From CADEDH01 sp965263455 (GTDB lineage Bacteria; Actinomycetota; Acidimicrobiia; Acidimicrobiales; SZUA-35): a stretch of DNA of 64,000 nt. The stretch is taken from the NCBI GenBank assembly GCA_965263455.1, contig CBDHHN010000004.1:806001-870000 (forward strand), read 5' to 3'. Below the pieces are notes generated by a model. It saw only the letters and a list, made by a program, of their open reading frames with translations, made no database searches and was not told where the DNA came from. Within the stretch, counting starts at the first letter, position 1. Every line of letters begins with the position of its first letter. Positions 32,419 to 40,943 of this stretch are shown here, piece after piece. The position numbers were made by a program, and so were the translations under genes.

Positions 32419-33237
32419 TCAGCCCAGGAGTCGCAGGACCGACTGGGGGACGGCGTTGGCCTGGCCCAGCATGGCCGTGCCGGCCTGCTGGAGGATCTGA
32501 TGCCGGGTGAAGCTCACCATCTCGTCGGCCATGTCGGTGTCCCGGATGCGGGACTCGGAGGCCGACAGGTTCTCGGTGGTGACCTGCAGGTTCCGGATGG
32601 CCGACTCGAAGCGGTTCTGGGCCGCACCCAGGGTGCCTCGCATCGTCGAAACGGCGTCGATCGAGAGATCGATGGCCTCGATGGTGGTCCGCGAGTTGGC
32701 GGCGTCGGTGACGTTCAGGGTCGTGAGGTCGGTGCCGCCCAGGGCGGTGTTGTCCAGAAGGCCGACGGTGGCCTGGATCTGGCCGCCGGTGCCCTCGGAG
32801 CCGACCTGGAAGTTCAGGACGTTGGCGGTGAACACCGCAGCGCCGGAGAACGTGGTGTCGGTACCGATCCGGCCGATCTCGGCCGCCAGCGCCGTGATCT
32901 CGGCCGCCAGGGCGGTCCGGGCGTTGGCGTCGTTGGTGTCGTTGGCGGCCTGGACCGAGAGGTCCCGCATGCGGTTCAGCATGGCGTGGACCTCACCCAG
33001 GGCACCCTCGGCCGTCTGGACGAAGCTGATGCCGTCCTGAGCGTTCCGGGTGGCCTGACGCAGACCCGACACCTCGGCCCGCAGCTTCTGGCTGATCACC
33101 AGACCGGCGGCGTCATCACCGGCACGATTGATCCGGAAGCCGGAGGAGAGCTTCTCCAGGCTCTTCCCGAGCAGGTTGTTGGAGACCTGCAGGTTGCGAC
33201 TGGCGTTGAACGCCATGACATTGTTGTTGATACGCAT
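32419..33237 (-). CDS. fliC: Flagellin FliC (copy 2)
   Basis: A 272-residue flagellin starting MRINNNVMAFNASRNLQVSN. The D0/D1 regions are almost identical to copy 1 at 21.4 kb; differences cluster in residues 130-190 and in scattered helix positions (for example SFTRHQI versus NFTRRQI at the C-terminal end). It is transcribed alone, convergent to fliW-csrA, from a predicted FliA promoter. Two flagellins may mix in one filament or be differently expressed. Confidence 0.97.
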   Translation of the reverse strand: MRINNNVMAFNASRNLQVSNNLLGKSLEKLSSGFRINRAGDDAAGLVISQKLRAEVSGLRQATRNAQDGISFVQTAEGALGEVHAMLNRMRDLSVQAANDTNDANARTALAAEITALAAEIGRIGTDTTFSGAAVFTANVLNFQVGSEGTGGQIQATVGLLDNTALGGTDLTTLNVTDAANSRTTIEAIDLSIDAVSTMRGTLGAAQNRFESAIRNLQVTTENLSASESRIRDTDMADEMVSFTRHQILQQAGTAMLGQANAVPQSVLRLLG

Positions 33238-33254
33238 CTGCTCGTCAGCTGCCT

Positions 33255-33285
33255 TCCATGTAGTTGTCCGGCCGGCCCAATCCAT
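33255..33285 (-). promoter_or_regulatory. Two ATGGA motifs (candidate CsrA sites) in the fliC2 leader
   Basis: On the minus strand ATGGA occurs at 33285-33281 and 33259-33255, inside the predicted 80-base leader. Both match ANGGA. The proximal copy reads ATGGAAGG about 18-25 bases before the start codon. The GGAAGG...GACGAG arrangement is shared with the fliC1 leader, suggesting a common translational control by CsrA. Confidence 0.45.
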
Positions 33286-33323
33286 CGGTGCAACGGCCAC
33301 TGGCTGCCTTTACCAGCACCACT

Positions 33324-33350
33324 CCTTCGGCCCCGGCCCCCGATTGCTGA
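33324..33350 (-). promoter_or_regulatory. FliA-type promoter for fliC2
   Basis: On the minus strand TCAG (33350-33347), 15 bases, GCCGAAGG (33331-33324). It fits the T(C/A)AN-N15-GCCGANNN pattern. The predicted start near 33317 gives a leader of about 80 bases. Confidence 0.5.
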
Positions 33351-33433
33351 GGGGCTGGGAGCCAATGAGCCGAACGGACGCCTCGGGGGCCATTGGACCC
33401 AGGAACGACGAGGAGGACGGCCGTCGGGACGCG

Positions 33434-33465
33434 GTCGACCCCCACCCTGAGGGGTGGGGGTCGAC
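33434..33465 (-). terminator. Terminator hairpin of the cheA1 operon
   Basis: A perfect 14-bp inverted repeat, GTCGACCCCCACCC (33434-33447) and GGGTGGGGGTCGAC (33452-33465), with loop TGAG. It lies about 40 bases after the last gene of the minus-strand chemotaxis operon and before the separate fliC2 promoter. No U-run follows. Confidence 0.75.
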
Positions 33466-33507
33466 GATCGCACCGTTCCGTTGGCGTCCCGGGAGGGACC
33501 TCCAGGG

Positions 33508-33975
33508 TCAGATCGACCAGACGCCGACCTTGCCCGGCCCGTAGCCGGAGATGTCGCACTCGGCGACGACCACGGGTTCACCGCTGTTGACCGCACCGGC
33601 CAGTTCGGCCGCATCGTGGGTGAGGTCCGGGTCGAGACGCAGGCGGCCCAGGGTGGCCCGGTGCTGCGCCTCGTTGATCAGGCGGGAGATCACATTGATG
33701 ACCTCGTGATAGATCTCGATGAGATCCGGGTCCGGCGGCTCGCCCTCGGCCGGGATACCGCCGGCCGGGATCATGGCCAGAGCAGCACCGGAGCGCTGGG
33801 CGAAGGCCAGGTCGGCCCCGATCACGGCCACCAGGTTGTTCTTGTCGTCCACCAGACCGTAGGTGGCCTCGGGGGCGGCATCGACCTTGTCGGTGTCGAC
33901 GGCGGTGACGTCGCGGTTCAACAGCTTCTCGAGCAGGAGACCGAGCTTCTTCGCTTCGACGGTGAGGGTCGCCAT
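33508..33975 (-). CDS. Uncharacterised protein of the cheA1 operon, possibly CheX/CheC-like
   Basis: A 155-residue protein directly downstream of cheY1 (one base between). The middle DPDLIEIYHEVINVISRLIN resembles the helix of CheC/CheX phosphatases, where a conserved Glu and Asn act on CheY-P. The flanking strands (NNLVAVIGADLAFAQRSGAA, PVVVAECDISGYG) fit such an alpha/beta fold. The canonical ExxN spacing is not clear (E-V-I-N is visible), so the assignment is tentative. It closes the operon. Confidence 0.4.
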   Translation of the reverse strand: MATLTVEAKKLGLLLEKLLNRDVTAVDTDKVDAAPEATYGLVDDKNNLVAVIGADLAFAQRSGAALAMIPAGGIPAEGEPPDPDLIEIYHEVINVISRLINEAQHRATLGRLRLDPDLTHDAAELAGAVNSGEPVVVAECDISGYGPGKVGVWSI

Positions 33976-33976
33976 G

Positions 33977-34339
33977 TCAGGCCACCACCCGTTCCAGGGC
34001 CCGCTCCAGGGCTTCGGCGTCGATGGGCTTGGTCAGCATGAAGGAGGCTCCTGAGTTCTTGGCCATTGATCGGACTTCGGCGGTGGACTCCGAGGTGATG
34101 AAGCCCACCCGGGTCTGGTTGCCCTTCTCCCGCAGCGCCTGGAGCATCTCGATGCCCGTCATGTTGGGCATGTTCCAATCGGCCAGGATGATGTCGGGCT
34201 TCTCGGCCTCGCAGACGGTGATGGCCTGGGCCCCGTCCTCGGCCTCGACCACGTCGGCGTCACCATGGCCCGCCTGGCGCAGCGTCCGGACGATCAGCTT
34301 CCGCATGACACGGCTGTCGTCGACGACAAGAATCTTCAT
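33977..34339 (-). CDS. cheY: Chemotaxis response regulator CheY (copy 1)
   Basis: A 120-residue single-domain receiver: acidic pocket VVDDSR (D7, D8), phosphoacceptor D54 in IILADWNMPNMTG, Thr/Ser in GFITSES, and Lys in LTKPIDA. Phosphorylated by CheA, it would bind the motor switch. The start ATG 34339 follows GGAGG. It lies between cheB1 and the CheX-like gene. Confidence 0.93.
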   Translation of the reverse strand: MKILVVDDSRVMRKLIVRTLRQAGHGDADVVEAEDGAQAITVCEAEKPDIILADWNMPNMTGIEMLQALREKGNQTRVGFITSESTAEVRSMAKNSGASFMLTKPIDAEALERALERVVA

Positions 34340-34473
34340 CTTTACCTCCAACCAGTCTCTTGCGAGAGCAACGGGTAGCGCCCGGACACGGCGACGGTGC
34401 GTACCTTCCTCCATCGGCACGATCCGGGCTGGCGTGTAGCCATTGGGGCGGGTTTGGTGTCCCGACGCGGCAT

Positions 34474-35565
34474 TTATCGGCCCACCCCGGCGATTGCGGT
34501 CACGCGCTCGCGAACGGCGGACCCGAGTCGGCTCGGGTCGAGGGTGGTGGTGGCCAGGCCCGCCTCGAACACGGAGCCGGGCATACCCCAGACGACACTG
34601 GACGCCTCGTCCTGGACCAGCACCTCGCCTCCGAGGTTCACGATCTCGCGCGCCCCGTCGGTGCCGTCGCGCCCCATCCCGGTCAGGACCACACCAAGTA
34701 CGTGACCGTTGTAGGACTTGGCCGCGGTGCTGAACAGCACGTCGGCCGATGGGCGCACGTACTGCACCTTTGGCGACGCGGTGAGCCGCAGACGCTTACC
34801 GGTGGTCCCCTCATGGACCTCGAGGTGGAGGCCGCCGGGGGCCAGCAGGACGTTGTCGGCCGTCACCTTGGCTCCGTCGGCCGCCTCGACCACGGGCACC
34901 CCGGTGCGGTCGCTGAGGCGGCGGGCCAACTGGCCGGTGAACGTGGCCGGGATGTGCTGGACGATGAACACCGGCACGTCGAGCTTGCCCATACCGCTGA
35001 GGAAGTCGATCAAGGCCGATGGGCCTCCGGTCGAACTCCCCACGACCACGGCCTGGGCCGGCTTGGCTCGCCGGGCGGGGGCCGCCGGCGCCGGGGCCGC
35101 CGGAACCGGCCGGGCCGCAACCGGGCGGGCCGCGGTGGGGCGTGGCGGCGCGGTGTCCTTGCCGGTCAGGGCCAGCAGCACTGGCACCAGCGACTCGCGG
35201 ATGGCGGCGAAGGTGAGCGACGCGTCACCGCCGCGGGGCTTGGGCACGCATTCCACCGCGCCCATGGTCAGCGCCTGAACCGACGCGGCCGAGCCCTCGG
35301 TGGCGATCGAGCTGAAGACCAGCACCCGGACGCCGGGCCACCGCTCGCGGATGATCTTGAGCGCGGTGAGCCCGTCCATGACCGGCATCTCCAGGTCCAG
35401 CAGGACGACATCGACCTGCTGGCCGGAAGCCAGGAAGTCGATTGCCTCACGGCCGTTGCCGGCCTCGCCGACCAGGGACACCCCTGGGGTCCGGTCGATC
35501 ACGTCCCGGACCAGGCGACACAACAGCTTCGAGTCGTCCACGACCAGAATTCGAGCGTCAGCCAT
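34474..35565 (-). CDS. cheB: Protein-glutamate methylesterase CheB (copy 1)
   Basis: A 363-residue two-domain protein. The receiver domain (1-125) has D57 in VVLLDLEMPVMDG. An Ala/Pro/Arg linker follows. The methylesterase domain has the catalytic Ser in VVVGSSTGGPSAL, His in VFIVQHIPATFTGQLARR, and Asp in VVLTGMGRDGTDG. It removes methyl groups from MCPs and may deamidate them. There is no cheR in this operon; the only one is in the second operon. Confidence 0.95.
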   Translation of the reverse strand: MADARILVVDDSKLLCRLVRDVIDRTPGVSLVGEAGNGREAIDFLASGQQVDVVLLDLEMPVMDGLTALKIIRERWPGVRVLVFSSIATEGSAASVQALTMGAVECVPKPRGGDASLTFAAIRESLVPVLLALTGKDTAPPRPTAARPVAARPVPAAPAPAAPARRAKPAQAVVVGSSTGGPSALIDFLSGMGKLDVPVFIVQHIPATFTGQLARRLSDRTGVPVVEAADGAKVTADNVLLAPGGLHLEVHEGTTGKRLRLTASPKVQYVRPSADVLFSTAAKSYNGHVLGVVLTGMGRDGTDGAREIVNLGGEVLVQDEASSVVWGMPGSVFEAGLATTTLDPSRLGSAVRERVTAIAGVGR

Positions 35566-36034
35566 GGTTCTGTCCCTTTCTCTCGTTCCTTGCGATGGTC
35601 AACGTCATCCGGGCCAAGACCGACTCCCGGGTGTCGCTCTGGAGATCCGCCACCAGACCGGAGATCTGGTCGGTGGCGGCCGAGGGCAGCGTGGCCGGTT
35701 CCTTCACTTCGTTGGCCACCACGGCGAAACCCTTCCCCGACTCCCCAGGGCGAGCCGCCTCGATCGTGGCGTTGAGTGCCAACACATTCGACTGTTTGGC
35801 AATCGACGTGATCACCTCGACAACTTGACCGATCTCCTCCGAGGATTCGCCCAACGTGGCCACCTCGGCGTTCGTTTCCTCCGCCCGGGAGGCGGGATCG
35901 GTGGCGACCTTCGCGGCGTTGGCCGAGCCGGAGGAGATCTCGCCCACCGTTCCGACCAGCTCGTCGATGGAGCCGGCGACGAACAGGGTCCGGAGACTGA
36001 GCCCTCGGCTGCCGGTCCCGGTCTTGTCACGCAT
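35558..36034 (-). CDS. Truncated soluble MCP signalling fragment
   Basis: A 158-residue frame with a ribosome binding site (GGGAGGG) and ATG 36034. It has no membrane segment or sensor, only the MCP hairpin-tip region: ESSEEIGQVVEVITSIAKQS and LALNATIEAARPGESGKGFA, then VVANEVKE. It matches the corresponding part of the next MCP (36085-37668) almost residue for residue, with changes at normally invariant positions (AARPGE for AARAGE; EPATLPSAA for ELAKQTSAA). It looks like a partial duplicate, perhaps decaying. Its stop overlaps the cheB1 start. Confidence 0.7.
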   Translation of the reverse strand: MRDKTGTGSRGLSLRTLFVAGSIDELVGTVGEISSGSANAAKVATDPASRAEETNAEVATLGESSEEIGQVVEVITSIAKQSNVLALNATIEAARPGESGKGFAVVANEVKEPATLPSAATDQISGLVADLQSDTRESVLARMTLTIARNERKGQNHG

Positions 36035-36084
36035 GGTCACCCTCCCGCCCTCGGTCGGGCGCGGTCGGTCGTCGGCGGTCCGGC

Positions 36085-37668
36085 TCACCGGGTCGACCGG
36101 GAACCGACGAAGCTCCGCAGGTCGGAGGTCACGCCCTGGAGACCGAGCGTGGCCTCGCGGGTCGAGTCGAGTTCCCGGCGGGCCGCGGTGGCCACTGCGG
36201 TGAGCTCGCCGAAGGTTGCGCCGAGTGATTCGGTGTTGCGCACGGCGCTGCTGACGCTCTCGCCGATGGCGGCCGTGTTGGCCGTCTGGCGGCTCACGGC
36301 GTCGGAGATCTGGGCCTGGATCTCGGCGATCTGGTCGATCACGGTCGTGATGTCCTCGATGGCGGTCACCGACTCGGTGGTGTCGTTCTGGATGGCCAGG
36401 ACCTTGTCGGCGATCTGGTCGGTGGCGGCCGAGGTCTGCTTGGCCAGCTCCTTCACCTCGTTGGCCACCACGGCGAACCCCTTGCCCGACTCGCCGGCCC
36501 GGGCCGCCTCGATCGTGGCGTTGAGGGCGAGCAGGTTGGTCTGCTTGGCGATCGAGGTGATGACCTCGATGACCTGGCCGATCTCCTCCGAGGACTCGCC
36601 CAGCTTGGCCACGGTCTCGTTGGTGGCCTTCGTCTTCTGCGCTGCGGTGGCCGCCACGGAGGTTGCCTGGTCGGCGTGGCGGGACACCTCGTCGATCGAC
36701 GAATCGAAGCCCTGGACTGCGGTGCCCACCACCTCGATGTCTGAACCCAGGGTGTCGACGAGCCCCGACAGGGCACCGACCTGGTCGATGGTGGTGCTGG
36801 TCACGTCGCCCAGCTGCCCGGCCGCCGACTCCATGCTCACGGCCGCCCCCTCCACCGAGTTGGCGCTCCCGCCCAGAGCCCGACTGATGGCTCGGGACAC
36901 CAGCCAGCTGCCCACGATGCCGAGGGCCAGGCCGCCGATGAGGGTGGTCCACACCCCTTGCAGGGTGCGACGGGCGTCGGTGTCCAGCGCGGCCAGCAGC
37001 TCCTCGGTCCGCACCTCGTAGAACTGCTCCTCCAGGACGTCCACCACGGAGCGGGCCTCCTCGAACAACGCCCGGGTTTCGGTCAGCTGGGCGTCGGCCA
37101 CGGCCCGAAGCTCGTTCGCCTCGACCACGGCGGCGGGGTTGATCCCGGCCGGATCGTGGATGGCGGCCTCGGCCATCGCCGCCGGGAGCGAGAGTTCGAC
37201 GTATCGTTCGGCCGCCGTCAACCACTCCTGACGGAGGGCCAGGTACCTGGCGTCGAGTTCGTCTTCACCCTCGAGGTGGGCCGAGAGGGTCAGGAAGGCG
37301 TCGAAGCGTTCGCCCGTCTGGGCTGCGTTGTCCCGGTAGTTCTCCAGTTCGGCCTCGCGCCCCTCGCCGGCCGGCAACATCCCGGCCCGCTCCAGAGCCA
37401 GCTGGGCCTGGTAGCCGTCCCGGTCGACGTTGAGCAGCAACAGGGCGGCGGGGACGGTCTGCTCGGCGATAACCTGCGTTGTCTCCTTGACCTCCGAGGC
37501 GGTGGTGTAGGTGATCGCGCCCTGCGCCAACAGCGGCAACAGGAGGATCGCGACCATCACCATCAGCCACCGTCGGATGGACATGAACCTGTGGCCCCGG
37601 CCGTCCCGATCGGGGCCGAGCCCCTCCGGCTCGGCGCCGATTTCGGTCTGGGCGACGTCCTGGTTCAT
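36085..37668 (-). CDS. Methyl-accepting chemotaxis protein (MCP1)
   Basis: A 527-residue receptor. First membrane segment near residues 33-52 (WLMVMVAILLLPLLAQGAIT), a periplasmic helical sensor domain of about 180 residues (four-helix-bundle type), a second segment near 238-258 (VWTTLIGGLALGIVGSWLV), then the signalling domain with the tip ESSEEIGQVIEVITSIAKQT and LALNATIEAARAGESGKGFA. Ligand unknown. It lies between cheW1 and the truncated MCP. Confidence 0.92.
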   Translation of the reverse strand: MNQDVAQTEIGAEPEGLGPDRDGRGHRFMSIRRWLMVMVAILLLPLLAQGAITYTTASEVKETTQVIAEQTVPAALLLLNVDRDGYQAQLALERAGMLPAGEGREAELENYRDNAAQTGERFDAFLTLSAHLEGEDELDARYLALRQEWLTAAERYVELSLPAAMAEAAIHDPAGINPAAVVEANELRAVADAQLTETRALFEEARSVVDVLEEQFYEVRTEELLAALDTDARRTLQGVWTTLIGGLALGIVGSWLVSRAISRALGGSANSVEGAAVSMESAAGQLGDVTSTTIDQVGALSGLVDTLGSDIEVVGTAVQGFDSSIDEVSRHADQATSVAATAAQKTKATNETVAKLGESSEEIGQVIEVITSIAKQTNLLALNATIEAARAGESGKGFAVVANEVKELAKQTSAATDQIADKVLAIQNDTTESVTAIEDITTVIDQIAEIQAQISDAVSRQTANTAAIGESVSSAVRNTESLGATFGELTAVATAARRELDSTREATLGLQGVTSDLRSFVGSRSTR

Positions 37669-37672
37669 CAGC

Positions 37673-38149
37673 TCAACCTTTCCCTGGTCGGACGGGGGCC
37701 ACCGCGTTGCTGGTGGCGATGGTCTGTTCGAGGTCGATGGTGAGGAGCAGCTGCTCGTCGAGCTTGTAGGCCCCGGTCAGCAGCTCACGGACCGGTCCGG
37801 AGACGTTCTCCGGCGGCGGTTCCCAAGTTGCGGCGTCAACGCTGATCACATCGCCGACCTCGTCGATCAGCAGGCTCACCGGCTCCCCCCGGTAGCGGAC
37901 CACGACGTGCACGGTCTCGCTGTCGGGAAGCGGGTCGACCCCGAGCCGGACCCGGAGGTCGATGGTGGTGGCGATCTGGCCTCGCAGGTTGATCAGGCCG
38001 CTGATGGCCGGACTGGTCCGAGGAACCCGGGTCTGCTCGGATTGATACAGCACCTCCTGGATCCGGAGGACGTCGAGCCCGATCAACAGCGGTCCGACGG
38101 TGCACGTGCACAGCTGGCGCTCGCCGAGAGGGGTGGTCGTCGTGTTCAT
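37673..38149 (-). CDS. cheW: Chemotaxis coupling protein CheW (copy 1)
   Basis: A 158-residue CheW: RQLCTCTVGPLLIGLDVLRI, VLYQSEQTRVPRTSPAISGL, the hallmark INLRGQIATTIDLRVRLG, and SLLIDEVGDVISV. It links MCPs to CheA. The start ATG 38149 overlaps the cheA1 stop (ATGA). It closely resembles CheW2 at 44.6 kb, including the shared DVLxxQEVLYQ and ENVSGPVRELLTGAYK/ETMTGPARDLILGAYK segments. Confidence 0.94.
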   Translation of the reverse strand: MNTTTTPLGERQLCTCTVGPLLIGLDVLRIQEVLYQSEQTRVPRTSPAISGLINLRGQIATTIDLRVRLGVDPLPDSETVHVVVRYRGEPVSLLIDEVGDVISVDAATWEPPPENVSGPVRELLTGAYKLDEQLLLTIDLEQTIATSNAVAPVRPGKG

Positions 38150-39966
38150 GGCGTCACCTCGTGGGGGGTCATCTCCTGCTCGATGAGATGCAGGCTGGGC
38201 AGGCGGACGGCGTCCACCAGCTCGGTGACCCGGCCGTGGACGATGAGGTTTCCGGTGGCGGTGCGTTCGGCCTCGGACTGATCGACGATGTCGATCATCT
38301 CGTCGATCATCAGCCCGACGTCGCGACCCCGGTGGTGGTAGACGACCACCGAGATCGGCTGCCCCTCGTCGGCGCTCAGGTAGGAGCCGTAGCCGAGTTC
38401 GGACCCGAGGTCCACCAGAGGCATGACCTCGGACCGGTACTGGACGACCTGGCGGTGGCCGACCCACTCGAGCTGATCGGTGGTGAACTCGTCGAGCCGC
38501 TCCACGTCACTCAGGCTCATGGCCACCTGCCGGTCGCCGCCCACGCGTACGAGCAGTAGGGAGACCGCGTCGTTGACCTGGGCCCGTTGGGGGTCGCCTC
38601 CGGCCTGGACCGCGGCCGCGGTCCGGCCGTTGCCGACCTGGGCCTGTTGGCCGAGACCGACCACGTCGAGGATGAGGGCCACCCGGCCGTCACCCAGGAT
38701 CGTCGCCCCGGAGAAGACCTCGGCGTCGTTGATGACCTGGCCCAGAGGCTTGACCACGATCTCCTGGGTTTCGATGATCTCGTCCACCAGCAGCCCGAAC
38801 TCGGCCCCGTCGGCGGCGAGCACCACCATGTCGCCGACCAGTCGATCACGGGCGTCGTCCTCCAACACCTGGCGGAGGTCGACCACGGGAAGCAGGCGGT
38901 GGCGTAGCCGGATCACCGGGGCCTCGTGGACGAACTCGATCGAGTGGCCGATGTCGGTGCTGTCGACGCTGAGGAGTTCGACCAGGCTCCGCTGGGGGAT
39001 GGCGTAGCGACGGTCACCGCTCACCACCACCAGAGCAGGGACGATGGCCAGCGTGAGCGGGATCTCGATCCGGAACACGGTGCCCTCGCCGGCCTTGGTG
39101 CTGACGTCGACCGATCCACCGATCTTCTCGATGTTGGTGCGGACCACGTCCATACCCACGCCTCGGCCGGAGACGTTCGTGACCTTCTCGGCAGTGGAGA
39201 AGCCGGCGAGGAAGATGAGCTTGACCGCTTCAGCGTCGGACATCGCCGCCGCCTCCTGGGAGGTCAGGAGCTCACGCTCGACCGCCTTGGCCCGAACCTT
39301 GTCGACGTCGATGCCGCCCCCATCGTCCTCGATGGTGATGACGACCTGGCCGTCCTGGTGGTTGGCGGCCAGCTTCAGGACCCCTTCCACCGGCTTGCCT
39401 CGTTCGGTCCGGATCTCGGGCCGTTCGATGCCATGGTCGACCGTGTTGCGCACGATGTGGGTGAGGGGATCCTTGATCGACTCGATGAGGCTCTTGTCGA
39501 GTTCGGTCTCCTTGCCCTCCATCTCCAGCCGGACCTCCTTGCCGCACTGGTGGGCAAGGTCCCGGACGACGCGGGGCAGCTTGTTCCAGAGGCTGCCGAT
39601 CGACTGCATCCGGGTGGTCATGACCTTGTCCTGCAACTCGGAGGTCAGCAGGTCGAGGCGTTGGGTCGATTGGGTGAGACCGCTCGGGCTGGCGTCGCTG
39701 ATGTACTGCACGATCTCGTTGCGGGTCAGCACCAGTTCGCCGATCAGGTTCATCAGATCGTCGAGGAGGTCGATGTCGACCCGGATGGTGCTCTCGGAGG
39801 CGCTGCGTCCGCTCTTGACCTCCTTGACCGCCTTGTCGAGGATGTCGGGGTCGACCTCGCCCCGGGCGGCCAGGATCTCGCCCAGTTTGCGGGAATCGCC
39901 GAGGGCCTGCTCGGCCGCCGCGATCTCCACGTCGGTCCGATCGACACCGTGGTGACGCACGAGCAC
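38146..39966 (-). CDS. cheA: CheA1 histidine kinase, P3-P4-P5 part (separated from P1 by a frameshift)
   Basis: At least 606 residues. Coding resemblance continues upstream of the GTG at 39966 to about 40107 in the same frame (ASNRIGDVLVRHHG, matching CheA2). Order: an IGDVLV...LGEILAARGEV domain, P3 dimerisation (TIRVDIDLLDDLMNLIGELV), P4 ATPase with N-box HIVRNTVDHGIE, DDGGGIDVDKV and GRGVGMDVVRTN, and two CheW-like modules (P5 and a second at the C-terminus). It lacks its own P1. The P1 frame ends at 40106, one base out of phase (a +1 shift on the minus strand). If real, kinase and P1 would be separate chains. Confidence 0.85.
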   Translation of the reverse strand: MLVRHHGVDRTDVEIAAAEQALGDSRKLGEILAARGEVDPDILDKAVKEVKSGRSASESTIRVDIDLLDDLMNLIGELVLTRNEIVQYISDASPSGLTQSTQRLDLLTSELQDKVMTTRMQSIGSLWNKLPRVVRDLAHQCGKEVRLEMEGKETELDKSLIESIKDPLTHIVRNTVDHGIERPEIRTERGKPVEGVLKLAANHQDGQVVITIEDDGGGIDVDKVRAKAVERELLTSQEAAAMSDAEAVKLIFLAGFSTAEKVTNVSGRGVGMDVVRTNIEKIGGSVDVSTKAGEGTVFRIEIPLTLAIVPALVVVSGDRRYAIPQRSLVELLSVDSTDIGHSIEFVHEAPVIRLRHRLLPVVDLRQVLEDDARDRLVGDMVVLAADGAEFGLLVDEIIETQEIVVKPLGQVINDAEVFSGATILGDGRVALILDVVGLGQQAQVGNGRTAAAVQAGGDPQRAQVNDAVSLLLVRVGGDRQVAMSLSDVERLDEFTTDQLEWVGHRQVVQYRSEVMPLVDLGSELGYGSYLSADEGQPISVVVYHHRGRDVGLMIDEMIDIVDQSEAERTATGNLIVHGRVTELVDAVRLPSLHLIEQEMTPHEVTP

Positions 39967-40045
39967 GTCACCGATGCGGTTCGAGGCGTCCAGCGCATTC
40001 GGCCCGCCGCGGCCCGAGTCGCTCTCGGCCGCCCCCGAGCCGACA

Positions 40046-40150
<105 letters not shown>

Positions 40151-40747
40151 GGGTGCGGCCGCGCCGGCCTCGACTCCGGCGACTCCGGCCTCGACTCCGG
40201 CCTCGTCTCCCGTCTCGGCGGCCTCGGCCGAACCGGGCGTCGACGGTGCGCCCATCTCCGGCTCGACGTCGGCCGGGTCAGACGAGTCGTCGGCCTGCTG
40301 CTCGGCGGCGGTCGGGGCGGAGGGAGCGTCGTCGCCGGCGGCCAGGGCGGTCAGGATGGCGACGAGATCGTCGACATCGACCCCGACGTCGGAGCCGGTG
40401 GTCTCCACCCGTTCGAGGATGGTCCGGATCCGGTCGACGGTGCTGAGCAGGGCGTCGGTCATGGCCGTGTTCAGGTCCAGATCACGGTCGCGCAGTCGAC
40501 TGAGCAGGTTCTCGCCGCGGTGACACAGGGTTTCGAGCACGTCGAACCCGAGAAAGCCGGATGAGCCCTTGATCGTGTGCATCACCCGGAAGATCGAACC
40601 TATGACGTCGACGTTCGACGGGTCGTCTTCCAGCTCGACGAACGATTCGTCGAGCGTGTCGAGCATCTCGTAGCTCTCGACCAGAAACTCCTGGGTGATT
40701 TCCTCGTCGTAATCCACGGCCTCTCCACAGCTGTCTCGTCCCGTTGA

Positions 40748-40774
40748 CCATCGACGGCGGGATCGACGAATTGA
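40748..40774 (-). promoter_or_regulatory. FliA-type promoter for the cheA1 operon
   Basis: On the minus strand TCAA (40774-40771), exactly 15 bases, GTCGATGG (40755-40748). One mismatch to the GCCGA core. A start near 40741 leaves about 24 bases before the GTG at 40717, enough for the ribosome binding site. Confidence 0.5.
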
Positions 40775-40831
40775 GCAAAGCGACCGCGCAAATCAACGCA
40801 TCCATTTGCACAAATAATTCGAACCACAATC

Positions 40832-40845
40832 GAACTATTTAGTTC
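40832..40845. promoter_or_regulatory. Perfect palindrome in the AT-rich patch upstream of cheA1
   Basis: GAACTATTTAGTTC is an inverted repeat (GAACTA and TAGTTC separated by TT) in the most AT-rich stretch of the window (about 40780-40860). Two TTCGAA sites flank it at about 40818 and 40857. This looks like an operator or an additional promoter region. No protein partner can be named. Confidence 0.35.
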
Positions 40846-40889
40846 CTAAACAACTGTTCGAAACCAGGCCCCTTGCGGGGACCAACGCG

Positions 40890-40921
40890 AAGAGCCCCGA
40901 CCCAGGTGGGTCGGGGCTCTT
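40890..40921 (-). terminator. Terminator hairpin of the cheA2 operon
   Basis: A 14-bp perfect stem, AAGAGCCCCGACCC (40890-40903) and GGGTCGGGGCTCTT (40908-40921), with loop AGGT. It lies about 20 bases beyond the stop of the HDOD gene, the last gene of the second chemotaxis operon, separating it from the cheA1 operon. Confidence 0.8.
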
Positions 40922-40943
40922 GGCGTTCCGGCAACGACGACGG

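Noticed and set aside
34340..34473. A c-di-GMP riboswitch or small RNA in the cheB1-cheY1 gap
   Set aside because: No conserved riboswitch core such as GCAAAGC-type elements or long stems was found.
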